DNA of 64,000 bases from Aegicerativicinus sediminis (GTDB lineage: Bacteria; Bacteroidota; Bacteroidia; Flavobacteriales; Flavobacteriaceae), in assembly GCF_015476115.1 (NCBI RefSeq), contig NZ_CP064295.1, forward strand, positions 3,218,001-3,282,000, read 5' to 3'. The number at the start of each line of letters is the position of its first letter. Positions within the stretch are counted from its first letter, which is position 1. The notes below the pieces were generated by a model. That model did no database searches and was not told where the DNA came from. It saw nothing but the letters and a program-made list of their open reading frames with translations. The position numbers were made by a program, and so were the translations under genes. Below are positions 53,883 through 61,905 of the stretch, in pieces.

Positions 53883-54878
53883 TTATAAACAGTCAAATTT
53901 TTTGCAACCTCTAATAAAATAAGACCATACCACAGATTTTGTATCATAGTAATTGGTTTTTGATGAAGTCCAATTTGAGGACTTTCTGAAATCTTTGTAG
54001 TGGCTGTAGAATGAAAGATGGGCTTTTAAAATTGCCAGGGTATGGTTTGGTTTTAATTGAAAAAGAAATTTCGCTGCTGCAACACCGTCTAGTATAAGTC
54101 TAGACATAAGAATATTAAAATATCCCTTACCCACATTTTTTGTGATGGTATAAAGACTATTTCTAAAATTTAGAAATGTTTTGTTGGCAGTATGGTAAGT
54201 TAAGGTACCTCCTCCCAAATGGAATATCACAGAATTCGAAAGGTAGATTGCCTTGTGATTCTTATTAAAAGCTCTCCAACATAAATCTATTTCTTCCATG
54301 TGGGCAAAAAAGCGATCATCAAAACCTCCTAAGGATTTAAAAACCTCATTTTTTATAAATAGGCATGCTCCAGATGCCCAAAATATTACCTGCCTATCAT
54401 CATATTGGTTATTATCTTTTTCAACAGTATCAAAAACTCTACCTCTACAATAAGGATATCCAAATTTGTCGATATATCCACCTGCAGCTCCTGCATATTC
54501 AAAAAACTCGGGATTTTTCAAATCAAGGATTTTAGGCTGAATTATACTAATATCAGTTTTACTCCCAAATTCATCAAGTATTGGTTTCAGCCAATTCTCT
54601 GTAACCTTTACATCACTATTCAAGAGACACAAAAAAGGTTCCTTTACGCTTTTTAAACCTTCATTATAACCGCCAGCATAACCTAGGTTAGAGGAAAGTT
54701 TAATAGTTTTTACCTCAGGAACCATCTGTAAATACTCTATTGATTGGTCCGTTGAAGCATTATCGATGACATAAATATTAGCCTCCTTGGAATATTTAAT
54801 TACGGTAGGCAAATATTCTTTTAGGAGATGCGCGCCATTGTAATTTAGAATAACAACTGCAATCTTATTCAAATCCAC
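53883..54878 (-). CDS. Family 2 glycosyltransferase
   Basis: The 331-residue protein has a GT-A fold: AVVILNYNGAHLLKEYLP, YVIDNASTDQS, a metal-binding motif LLNSDVKVTENWLKPI and the acceptor-side motif FFAHMEEIDLCWRAF. It resembles rhamnosyl- or other deoxysugar transferases of polysaccharide synthesis. There is no membrane helix. Its gene starts 15 bases after the nuclease-like ORF, so the two are probably co-transcribed. Confidence 0.92.
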   Translation of the reverse strand: MDLNKIAVVILNYNGAHLLKEYLPTVIKYSKEANIYVIDNASTDQSIEYLQMVPEVKTIKLSSNLGYAGGYNEGLKSVKEPFLCLLNSDVKVTENWLKPILDEFGSKTDISIIQPKILDLKNPEFFEYAGAAGGYIDKFGYPYCRGRVFDTVEKDNNQYDDRQVIFWASGACLFIKNEVFKSLGGFDDRFFAHMEEIDLCWRAFNKNHKAIYLSNSVIFHLGGGTLTYHTANKTFLNFRNSLYTITKNVGKGYFNILMSRLILDGVAAAKFLFQLKPNHTLAILKAHLSFYSHYKDFRKSSNWTSSKTNYYDTKSVVWSYFIRGCKKFDCL

Positions 54879-54893
54879 CTTGTCTTATTATTT

Positions 54894-55361
54894 TTACTCA
54901 TTAATATCTGGGTAGTTAGGTACATCCTTTAAAAAATGATAGGTTTCATTTTCTAAGTCTAATTTGCATATATAATGTTGCAGGCCATTTGTAACCATCA
55001 AATAATCTGATTTTAATGTTAAGTTGTATCTCGCAATTTGGTCGAAAGTGTCTTGGGTTATATTAATATTGGGAGCTTTACATTCAACGTTAAGAAATAC
55101 AGAGCCGTCAGGTTTAAATGAAACAAGATCATAGCGTTTTGTTAATCCTGAAACTTTAAATGATTTTTCAACATTCATCAGAGAAATTGGAAATCCTTTA
55201 TTCTCAACTAAATATTTAATGCAATGCTGTCTTACCCATTCTTCAGGCTGTATTAGCACAAATTTTTTGCGCACCTGATCAAAAATGCCCGTATTATTTT
55301 CCATATTTTTGAAACGGAAGTGATACTGAGGAAAATTAAGTTTTGGTAAGCTATCAAGCAT
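54894..55361 (-). CDS. Orphan HsdR N-terminal-like nuclease domain protein
   Basis: The 155-residue protein consists only of a type I restriction HsdR_N-like domain with the PD-(D/E)XK pattern: D in RYDLVSFKPDGS, E-x-K in FLNVECKAPN and Q in TFDQIARYN, then YLMVTNGLQHYIC. No helicase domain, hsdM or hsdS gene adjoins. Single-domain proteins like this are widespread next to housekeeping genes (often holA) in Flavobacteriia. The role is unknown; a structure-specific nuclease is possible. Confidence 0.88.
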   Translation of the reverse strand: MLDSLPKLNFPQYHFRFKNMENNTGIFDQVRKKFVLIQPEEWVRQHCIKYLVENKGFPISLMNVEKSFKVSGLTKRYDLVSFKPDGSVFLNVECKAPNINITQDTFDQIARYNLTLKSDYLMVTNGLQHYICKLDLENETYHFLKDVPNYPDINE

Positions 55362-55441
55362 AAATTCAAAGGTAATCCTAGCGATTTAATTTACAAACTA
55401 CCTAAAGGTTTTCTGCTAATTTTTACAAATTTCAAAATTGA

Positions 55442-56449
55442 ATGTTAGATCAGGTTAAAGAAATTATTAACGACATAAATGCTAAAAAATTCCAACCCAT
55501 ATATTTTTTGATGGGCGAGGAACCGTATTACATCGATCGGATTTCTGAATATATTGAAGATAACGTATTAAGTGAAGAAGAAAAGGGCTTTAACCAAGTG
55601 GTCTTATACGGTAGGGATGTTACAATGGATGATATTGTTGGCCAAGCAAAGCGTTACCCCATGATGGCAGAAAAACAAGTTGTTGTGGTTAAAGAGGCAC
55701 AAGACCTTAGCAGGACAATAGATAAGTTAGAAGCCTATGCGAACAATCCCCAACCTTCAACAGTCCTTGTTTTAAATTATAAGTATAAGAAAATAGACAA
55801 AAGAAAAAGTCTTTATAAATCCTTGAAGAAGAACGCATTGGTTTTTGAGAGTTCCAAACTTTATGAAAACCAAGTGGCAGATTGGATTAGGAGAGTTATG
55901 GCGGGAGATGGCTATAATATAAGTTTTAAGGCTTGCCAAATGCTTGTAGAATTTCTCGGCAATGACTTAGGCAAAATTAATAATGAATTAAACAAACTTA
56001 AAATTGTTTTACCGTCTGAAACGGAGATAACTCCCGACCATATTGAGGAAAATATAGGTATTAGTAAAGATTACAATAACTTTGAGTTAATTAAAGCTAT
56101 TGGAGAAAGAGATCAATTAAAGGCATATAGAATAATAGCATATTTTGGGGATAACCCTAAGGATAATCCAATGGTTGTTACAATTGCCCTGCTTTATAAC
56201 TTTTTTAGATTGGTTTTAATATTGCATGGACTTGCCGACAAATCTCCCCGAAATGTTGCGTCTGCCCTGAAAGTAAATCCATATTTCGCCAATGATTATA
56301 TTACGGCTGCCCGCAATTACTCCATGAAAAAAGTAAGTGCTATTATTTCTGAGCTCCGATCTGCAGATTTAAAGGGAAAAGGTGTTGGTTCTAGAGCCAT
56401 TCCTCAAAAGGATTTGTTAAAGGAATTAATGGTTGCCATATTTTCCTGA
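55442..56449 (+). CDS. holA: DNA polymerase III subunit delta
   Basis: The 335-residue protein is a clamp-loader delta subunit: N-terminal PIYFLMGEEPYYIDRISEYI, VVVVKEAQDLS with the Rossmann-like domain, and helical domain III with NELNKLKIVLP and NFELIKAIGERD. It opens the sliding clamp during loading. Length is normal. It is divergent from the HsdR-N-like gene. Confidence 0.93.
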   Translation: MLDQVKEIINDINAKKFQPIYFLMGEEPYYIDRISEYIEDNVLSEEEKGFNQVVLYGRDVTMDDIVGQAKRYPMMAEKQVVVVKEAQDLSRTIDKLEAYANNPQPSTVLVLNYKYKKIDKRKSLYKSLKKNALVFESSKLYENQVADWIRRVMAGDGYNISFKACQMLVEFLGNDLGKINNELNKLKIVLPSETEITPDHIEENIGISKDYNNFELIKAIGERDQLKAYRIIAYFGDNPKDNPMVVTIALLYNFFRLVLILHGLADKSPRNVASALKVNPYFANDYITAARNYSMKKVSAIISELRSADLKGKGVGSRAIPQKDLLKELMVAIFS

Positions 56450-56573
56450 GCCTAAATTAAAACTCCTTAACATTTACTGATAAACTTAGGTTAAACCAAT
56501 CTCAAAGTTTGGGTTAGGGTAGATATCTCTATAACTTAGAGTAAGTTTAATTGAAAAAATAAATCAAAATATT

Positions 56574-57134
56574 ATGGAAAATTTAGGTAGAAAACGTGTT
56601 GCAATCTTAGCAACCAACGGATTTGAGGAAAGTGAACTGAGTGAACCTAAAAAGGCATTGGAAAAAGCAAATGCTGAAGTTCATATAGTGTCATTAGATT
56701 CCAATCCTATTAAAGGATGGAAAGACGGTAATTGGAGTAATACGTATAATGTAGACAAAACAATTGAAGAAGTATCGCAGAAAGATTATAATGCTCTGGT
56801 TCTACCAGGTGGAGTTTATAATCCAGATATTTTAAGAAGAAATGAAAAGGCTGTTAATTTCGTTCGTTCCTTTTTTGAAAATCATAAGCCTGTAGCTGCC
56901 ATTTGCCATGGACCATGGTTATTGGCTGAGGCAGGGGTGCTAAAAGGGCGAAAAATTACATCATTCAATTCAATAAAAACTGATATGGTAAATGCTGGAG
57001 CAAACTGGGTAGATGAGGAAGTTGTAGTTGACGCAGGATTGGTTACCAGTAGGTCTCCAAAAGATTTACCAGCCTTCAATAGTAAGTTGGTTGAAGAAGT
57101 TTATGAAGGAAAACATGAGGAGCAAATGGCGTAA
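56574..57134 (+). CDS. DJ-1/PfpI-family protein
   Basis: The 186-residue protein has the PfpI fold with nucleophile cysteine in AAICHGPWLLAEAG, a glutamate in NGFEESEL, and DAGLVTSRSPKDLPAFN near the C-terminus. Relatives act as stress-induced glyoxalase or deglycase-like enzymes, with older reports of protease activity. The adjoining DUF7218-like frame starts two bases after its stop. Confidence 0.92.
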   Translation: MENLGRKRVAILATNGFEESELSEPKKALEKANAEVHIVSLDSNPIKGWKDGNWSNTYNVDKTIEEVSQKDYNALVLPGGVYNPDILRRNEKAVNFVRSFFENHKPVAAICHGPWLLAEAGVLKGRKITSFNSIKTDMVNAGANWVDEEVVVDAGLVTSRSPKDLPAFNSKLVEEVYEGKHEEQMA

Positions 57135-57136
57135 TC

Positions 57137-57391
57137 ATGGCTAAATAAAAAGATTATGGTCCATCTGTTTTAGATGATGCCAAATATGAGGCATTGCGAA
57201 ATCAAGGTTATAGCAAAGAGAAATCTGCTCGAATTGCTAATTCCAATAATCCCGGAAAGAAGGGAGGCAAATCAGAGCCTTATGAAGAACGTTCAAAAGA
57301 AGAACTATATGACAAGGCGAAGGAAATAGGAATTGAGGGCAGAAGTAAAATGAATAAGGAAGAATTGATATCAGCCTTGAGAAACCAATAA
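57137..57391 (+). pseudogene. DUF7218-like small protein gene with in-frame stop at codon 4
   Basis: From ATG at 57137 the frame reads MAK, then TAA (57146-57148), then KDYGPSVLDDAKYEALRNQG. It continues without a stop to 57391, ending with the Rho-N/SAP-like motif ELYDKAKEIGIEGRSKMN. The residues both before and after the stop match the usual start of this family (a lysine run, then YGPS), so TAA has probably replaced an AAA lysine codon. A shorter product of 65 residues could start at TTG 57194, but lacks the family's N-terminus. It may be a recent nonsense mutation, a sequencing error or a readthrough case. Confidence 0.7.
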
Positions 57392-57415
57392 TCTAAGTCT
57401 TTTTCAAAATTGCAA

Positions 57416-57439
57416 AGCGGCACCAAGTGCCGCTTTTTA
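57416..57439 (+). terminator. Rho-independent terminator
   Basis: AGCGGCAC (57416-57423) and GTGCCGCT (57427-57434) form an 8-base-pair stem with loop CAA, followed by a T-rich tract. It ends the PfpI / DUF7218-like transcript. Confidence 0.9.
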
Positions 57440-57649
57440 TTTTATAATTATTTACAGTATTCCAATAATTTTGTCTTTTTACTATAAAAATTTAAAGGAA
57501 AGGTTATTCCATTTTGTGAGGTCTTTAAGTAAAATGTGTCTTAATTAAATACGGTTGATTGTTTGGTAAGACGTTTAAGTCCTTTAAAGTCTAAAATAAT
57601 TACCAACTTTTTTGTAACTTAAGGCTTAATAATCAACAATTTAATATCA

Positions 57650-58072
57650 ATGGGAACGATTAAATCACTTAATAAGTGGGCTAATGCGCATACGTATTAC
57701 CCATTGGATGTAATTAGGGTGGCACTGGGTGTTTTTCTTTTTGTTAAAGGGATTCATTTTTTAAGTAACTCTCAGATGTTGTTGGATCTTTTTACACCAA
57801 TTCAGAACATGGCGGGCGGGATGATAATACTTCACTATCTGGCCCCAGCACATTTTATAGGAGGCATTCTAATAGCCTTTGGATTATTGACAAGATGGGC
57901 AATTATTGCTCAGCTTCCAATTTTAATTGGAGCTATCCTTATCAATTTTGTTGGAGATATGCATACCAGTAACTTGGTAATGGCCTCCATTACATTTATA
58001 GTTTGTCTGTTTTTCCTTTTTTATGGATCTGGGAAACATTCGGCTGACTATTATTTTAAAATGCAGAAATAA
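57650..58072 (+). CDS. DoxX family membrane protein
   Basis: The 140-residue protein has four membrane helices. It carries the family pattern PLDVIRVALGVFLFVKGIHFL followed by AHFIGGILIAFGLLTRWA. DoxX-type proteins are small subunits or partners of redox enzymes in the inner membrane; the partner here is not apparent. A second DoxX gene (58897-59277) lies about 800 bases on, on the other strand. Confidence 0.85.
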   Translation: MGTIKSLNKWANAHTYYPLDVIRVALGVFLFVKGIHFLSNSQMLLDLFTPIQNMAGGMIILHYLAPAHFIGGILIAFGLLTRWAIIAQLPILIGAILINFVGDMHTSNLVMASITFIVCLFFLFYGSGKHSADYYFKMQK

Positions 58073-58154
58073 TTAGAATTAAGGTAACGGTATCTAAAAC
58101 AAAATTATGTGGGTGTTTCTAAATAGGGGACATTAATAGGATTTTTTTGCCCGA

Positions 58155-58646
58155 TTAGAATTTATTGGATTTATTTAAAAGGTTTGAAAGTTCAATATTA
58201 TATTCAAATTGAAGATCCTCATGTAGCTTTTTAAGAGTCGATTTAAGAATTTGAATTTCCCTCAAATACAGTTTTGTAAGTGAGTTGTTGTTAAATATTG
58301 AGGGGTTCAATTCCAATAATGCTTGGGCAAATTTTAAATGAATCAAAAATTCGGTTTCTTTCTTGCCTGAATAACGAATGAACTTTCGGAGTTGCCTTAA
58401 AATCTTTCTAATGGATTTTTTTATGTAGTAATAATTCTTGGTATTTATCTCCTCGAAGGATGTATCAATATAATCACTAATCGCAGCAACATAGCTCTCT
58501 TCATTTTCAGATTCAAATAAACAATAGGTAAGCAATTCCTTATTATCAATTTTAAACCTTGCAAGACGAAGACATAGCTCCCTCAATTGGTCTTCAGATA
58601 AGTATTTAAGTTCTTTTCGGATTTGGGCTAATGAAGCTGGCTTCAT
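58155..58646 (-). CDS. Helical protein of unknown function
   Basis: The 163-residue protein is strongly helical and charged (LRELCLRLARFKIDNKELL, IRKILRQLRKFIRYSGKKE), without signal or membrane segment. I do not recognise a named family. It shares an ATGA stop-start overlap with the DUF202 gene, the middle gene of a three-gene operon. Confidence 0.7.
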   Translation of the reverse strand: MKPASLAQIRKELKYLSEDQLRELCLRLARFKIDNKELLTYCLFESENEESYVAAISDYIDTSFEEINTKNYYYIKKSIRKILRQLRKFIRYSGKKETEFLIHLKFAQALLELNPSIFNNNSLTKLYLREIQILKSTLKKLHEDLQFEYNIELSNLLNKSNKF

Positions 58647-58900
58647 TTTGAATAGTATTGTTGGATAAGCTTTTTCACCTTAAAAAGTCGATAAATTCCA
58701 ATTAAGAGTAAGATCGGGCTTGATATTAAAAGTAAAAGACCAAAAGATTTTAATTCATAAAACAATTCAATTTTCAGAATTGTGAGACCAGTTCCAAGAA
58801 ATACAAAAAACGTTCTGAAATACGCCAAAAAAGTTCTTTCATTAGCCAACTTAGTTCTCTCAATGGCTAACCAATCTCGAGTTATTAATTCTTCATTCAT
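58643..58900 (-). CDS. DUF202 membrane protein
   Basis: The ATG at 58900 gives 85 residues and an ATGA overlap with the DoxX gene; an ATG at 58909 would add three. The family signature is ERTKLANERTFLAYFRT, followed by two membrane helices. DUF202 proteins are linked to VTC-type polyphosphate or other membrane functions in eukaryotes; the bacterial role is unknown. Confidence 0.88.
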   Translation of the reverse strand: MNEELITRDWLAIERTKLANERTFLAYFRTFFVFLGTGLTILKIELFYELKSFGLLLLISSPILLLIGIYRLFKVKKLIQQYYSK

Positions 58901-59277
58901 TTTTTCCATTTATCTATAGCGTATTTACCTGCGCCAGTTAATAATATTGTTATAAAGCCTATAGCATATAAAAATGCTTTTTCTCGCCTACCAAAATCAT
59001 CATCGGAATGGACCAAAATAAATGCCACTAACATGGTTATGATGGGAGGTATTGTGGCAAGTCGGGTTTTGTAACCAATAATTACAAAAATTGGTCCTAC
59101 AATTTCAGCTGTGAGAACCAATATTAAAGATAGAGTTCCCCCAAAACCTAGAGGATCAGAGAATTGAGACGGATCATTAAACAGATACTTTGTTTTAGGA
59201 ATGCCATGTGTCAGCATGCCGACGGAAATACTAATTCTTAAAATTAATAAACCGATGCTTAAACCATTTTTAATCAT
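58897..59277 (-). CDS. DoxX family membrane protein
   Basis: The 126-residue protein has four membrane helices and the pattern ILRISISVGMLTHGIPKTKYL followed by EIVGPIFVIIGYKTRLA. It starts the operon DoxX-DUF202-helical protein, whose genes overlap. It is probably part of an inner-membrane redox or quinone-linked complex. No terminator was seen between it and the E1 gene upstream. Confidence 0.85.
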   Translation of the reverse strand: MIKNGLSIGLLILRISISVGMLTHGIPKTKYLFNDPSQFSDPLGFGGTLSLILVLTAEIVGPIFVIIGYKTRLATIPPIITMLVAFILVHSDDDFGRREKAFLYAIGFITILLTGAGKYAIDKWKK

Positions 59278-59339
59278 AATTTAATAAGATTATAATAGCA
59301 GTAAAATAAATAAAAAAGGAACTATTATAATCAGTATGA

Positions 59340-61745
59340 TTAACGGAGTTTTGGAAATTCTTCCGGATTTACTTCATGCATTAAATTATAAACCGACTCA
59401 AAAATATCCTCAGTTGAAGGTTTGGAAAAATAATCACCATCAGATCCGTAAGCTGGTCTATGTTCCTTTCCTGTTAATGTTTTAGGCGGGCTATCTAGGT
59501 ATTGAAAACCTCCTTGTTTGTTAATAATTTCATCCATTATATAGGCTGTGGCCCCTCCGGGTACATCCTCATCAATAACCATCAAACGATTAGTTTTGGC
59601 AACACTTTTAACCAAATCCTGATTCACGTCTAATGGAACCAAGGATTGTACATCAATCACCTCTGCATCAATACCTACTTCTAAAAGTTCTTTTGCGGCT
59701 TGTTCAACTAATCTTAGGGTAGCTCCATATGAAACTAAAGTTATCATACTGCCCTCCTTAATTGTTTCAACTACACCAATTGGAGTTTTAAATTTCCCAA
59801 TGTTTTTAGGAAGTTTTTCTTTCAACCTGTAGCCATTTAAACATTCCACAACCAATGCGGGTTCATCACTTTCCATCAGGGTATTATAAAAACCTGCTGC
59901 TTTGGTCATATTTCTAGGTACAAGTATGTTTATCCCTCTTAATAAGTGAATTAATGCTCCCATTTGGGAACCAGAATGCCAAATACCTTCTAATCGATGG
60001 CCACGAGTTCGTATAATTAATGGTGCCTTTTGTTTCCCGAAAGTTCGATAATGTAAAGTAGCGAGATCATCACTTAAGGTTTGAACCGCATAAAGTATAT
60101 AATCTAAATATTGAATTTCAGCTATAGGTCGTAAACCTCTTAATGCCAATCCAATGCCTTGTCCAATAATGGTAGCTTCCCTTATTCCCGTGTCACCAAT
60201 TCTTAGTTCTCCATACTTTTCTTGTAAACCTTCAAGTCCTTGGTTAACATCCCCAATATTACCTGTATCCTCACCAAAAATTAAGGCTTCAGGATGTGTT
60301 GCAAATATGGCGTCAAAATTTTCACGTAATATAATCCTGCCATCTACCTCACCTGCATCAGGTTCATATACTGGCGGAACCTCTTTTACATGAAATACAT
60401 TTTTATCAGAAGCACTATACAATAAAGAGCTGTATTTTGGTTGAATTTCTTTGAAGAAATTATTAATCCAATTTTGAAGCTCCTCTTTTGCTGCAAATGT
60501 TTCCCCTATCACATACCGCAAAGCTTTCCTGGCGGTTGATATAACATCTTTTCGGATAGGTTCTTTTATAATTGCTAAGTCCTTATGTAGTTTTTGAATA
60601 AAGGGCGAATTGTCACTTTTTTCTATTAGCTTATCTAAGATTTGTAAAAGTTCATCCCGCTCAGCGAGTATTGGCTCTTGGTAGGCTTCCCAAGCCGCCT
60701 TTTTGCCATCACGAACCCTTCGTTTCAGGGACCGCTCTAATTCAGCTAAACTTTCTTCAGTGCTAATATTATTAGAAATCATCCACTGCCGCATCTTGGC
60801 AATGCAATCGAACTCCTTTTCCCACTCTAACCTATCTGGGCTCTTATAACGCTCGTGAGAACCTGAAGTAGAATGCCCTTGTGGTTGGGTTAATTCTTCT
60901 ACATGGATTAAAACAGGCACATGTTCTTCTCTGGCGATCCGGCCTGCGTATTGGTAAGTTTCTATCAAGGCCGGATAATCCCATCCTTTAACCGTTAAAA
61001 TTTCAAAGCCTTTATGGTCTTCATCTCTCTGAAAACCTTTTAAAACTTCCGAAATACTTTCTTTTGTCGTTTGGTATTTCGAGGGAACAGATATACCATA
61101 TCCATCATCCCAAACACTTATCACCATTGGTATTTGTAAAACACCTGCAGCATTTATCGCTTCAAAAAATAATCCTTCACTTGTGCTTGCATTTCCGATG
61201 GTGCCCCAGGCAACCTCGTTACCATTTTTAGAGAACTTGGTTGCATCAATATCTTTTAGATTTCTATAGATCTTCGATGCCTCAGCTAAACCTACCAATC
61301 TGGGCATTTGCGCCGCAGTAGGAGAGATGTCTGAACTAGAGTTCTTTTGTTTTGTTAAGTTTTTCCAATGTCCGTTTTGATCTAGGCTATGAGTAGTAAA
61401 ATGGCCTCCCATTTGTCGGCCTGCTGACATAGGATCCTTTTCTATGTCTGTGTGGGCGTAAAGACCCGCAAAAAACATTTCAATCGTAAATTCTTCTATC
61501 GCCATCATAAAGGTCTGGTCGCGATAATAGCCGGCACGGAAATCACCATCCTTAAATGCTTTGGCCATTGCCAATTGAGGCAACTCTTTTCCTCCTCCAA
61601 ATATTCCGAATTTTGCTTTTCCTGTGAGTACCTCTCTTCGACCTAATAGACTACATTCTCTACTTATTACGGCTGTTCTGTAATCCTTTAAGATTTCGGT
61701 CTTAAAGTCTTCAAAAGTCATAACGTCATTAGTGGATAGATTCAA
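59340..61745 (-). CDS. 2-oxoacid dehydrogenase E1, fused alpha and beta subunits
   Basis: The 801-residue protein joins E1-alpha (about 1-370) and E1-beta (about 460-801). The alpha part binds thiamin diphosphate through WGTIGNASTSEGLFFEAIN, then VWDDGYGIS, with HSTSGSHERYKS as the phosphorylation-loop region. The beta part has EDTGNIGDVNQGLEGLQEKYG, RIGDTGIREATIIGQGIG and VPRNMTKAAGFYNTLME. It decarboxylates pyruvate or branched-chain 2-oxoacids in an E1-E2-E3 complex; the branched-chain type is more usual for this fusion in Bacteroidota. E2 and E3 genes are not nearby. Confidence 0.93.
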   Translation of the reverse strand: MNLSTNDVMTFEDFKTEILKDYRTAVISRECSLLGRREVLTGKAKFGIFGGGKELPQLAMAKAFKDGDFRAGYYRDQTFMMAIEEFTIEMFFAGLYAHTDIEKDPMSAGRQMGGHFTTHSLDQNGHWKNLTKQKNSSSDISPTAAQMPRLVGLAEASKIYRNLKDIDATKFSKNGNEVAWGTIGNASTSEGLFFEAINAAGVLQIPMVISVWDDGYGISVPSKYQTTKESISEVLKGFQRDEDHKGFEILTVKGWDYPALIETYQYAGRIAREEHVPVLIHVEELTQPQGHSTSGSHERYKSPDRLEWEKEFDCIAKMRQWMISNNISTEESLAELERSLKRRVRDGKKAAWEAYQEPILAERDELLQILDKLIEKSDNSPFIQKLHKDLAIIKEPIRKDVISTARKALRYVIGETFAAKEELQNWINNFFKEIQPKYSSLLYSASDKNVFHVKEVPPVYEPDAGEVDGRIILRENFDAIFATHPEALIFGEDTGNIGDVNQGLEGLQEKYGELRIGDTGIREATIIGQGIGLALRGLRPIAEIQYLDYILYAVQTLSDDLATLHYRTFGKQKAPLIIRTRGHRLEGIWHSGSQMGALIHLLRGINILVPRNMTKAAGFYNTLMESDEPALVVECLNGYRLKEKLPKNIGKFKTPIGVVETIKEGSMITLVSYGATLRLVEQAAKELLEVGIDAEVIDVQSLVPLDVNQDLVKSVAKTNRLMVIDEDVPGGATAYIMDEIINKQGGFQYLDSPPKTLTGKEHRPAYGSDGDYFSKPSTEDIFESVYNLMHEVNPEEFPKLR

Positions 61746-61905
61746 AACTTATAGGAATTGGAATTAAAACACGCAAAGGTAACTAAAGTTTTCAATTTTA
61801 ACAATATGCTAAAATTACAAAGTTTGAAAAATTATCATTTTTACATAATAAAAATTGATAAATTGACAATTTATTTGAATATTACCACTAATCCTTAAAA
61901 ATTAT

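Noticed and set aside
25848-58095. Similar 12-base words near 25850 (GATACCGTTATC) and, inverted, near 58084
   Set aside because: One mismatch, only two copies and no further context similarity; likely chance.
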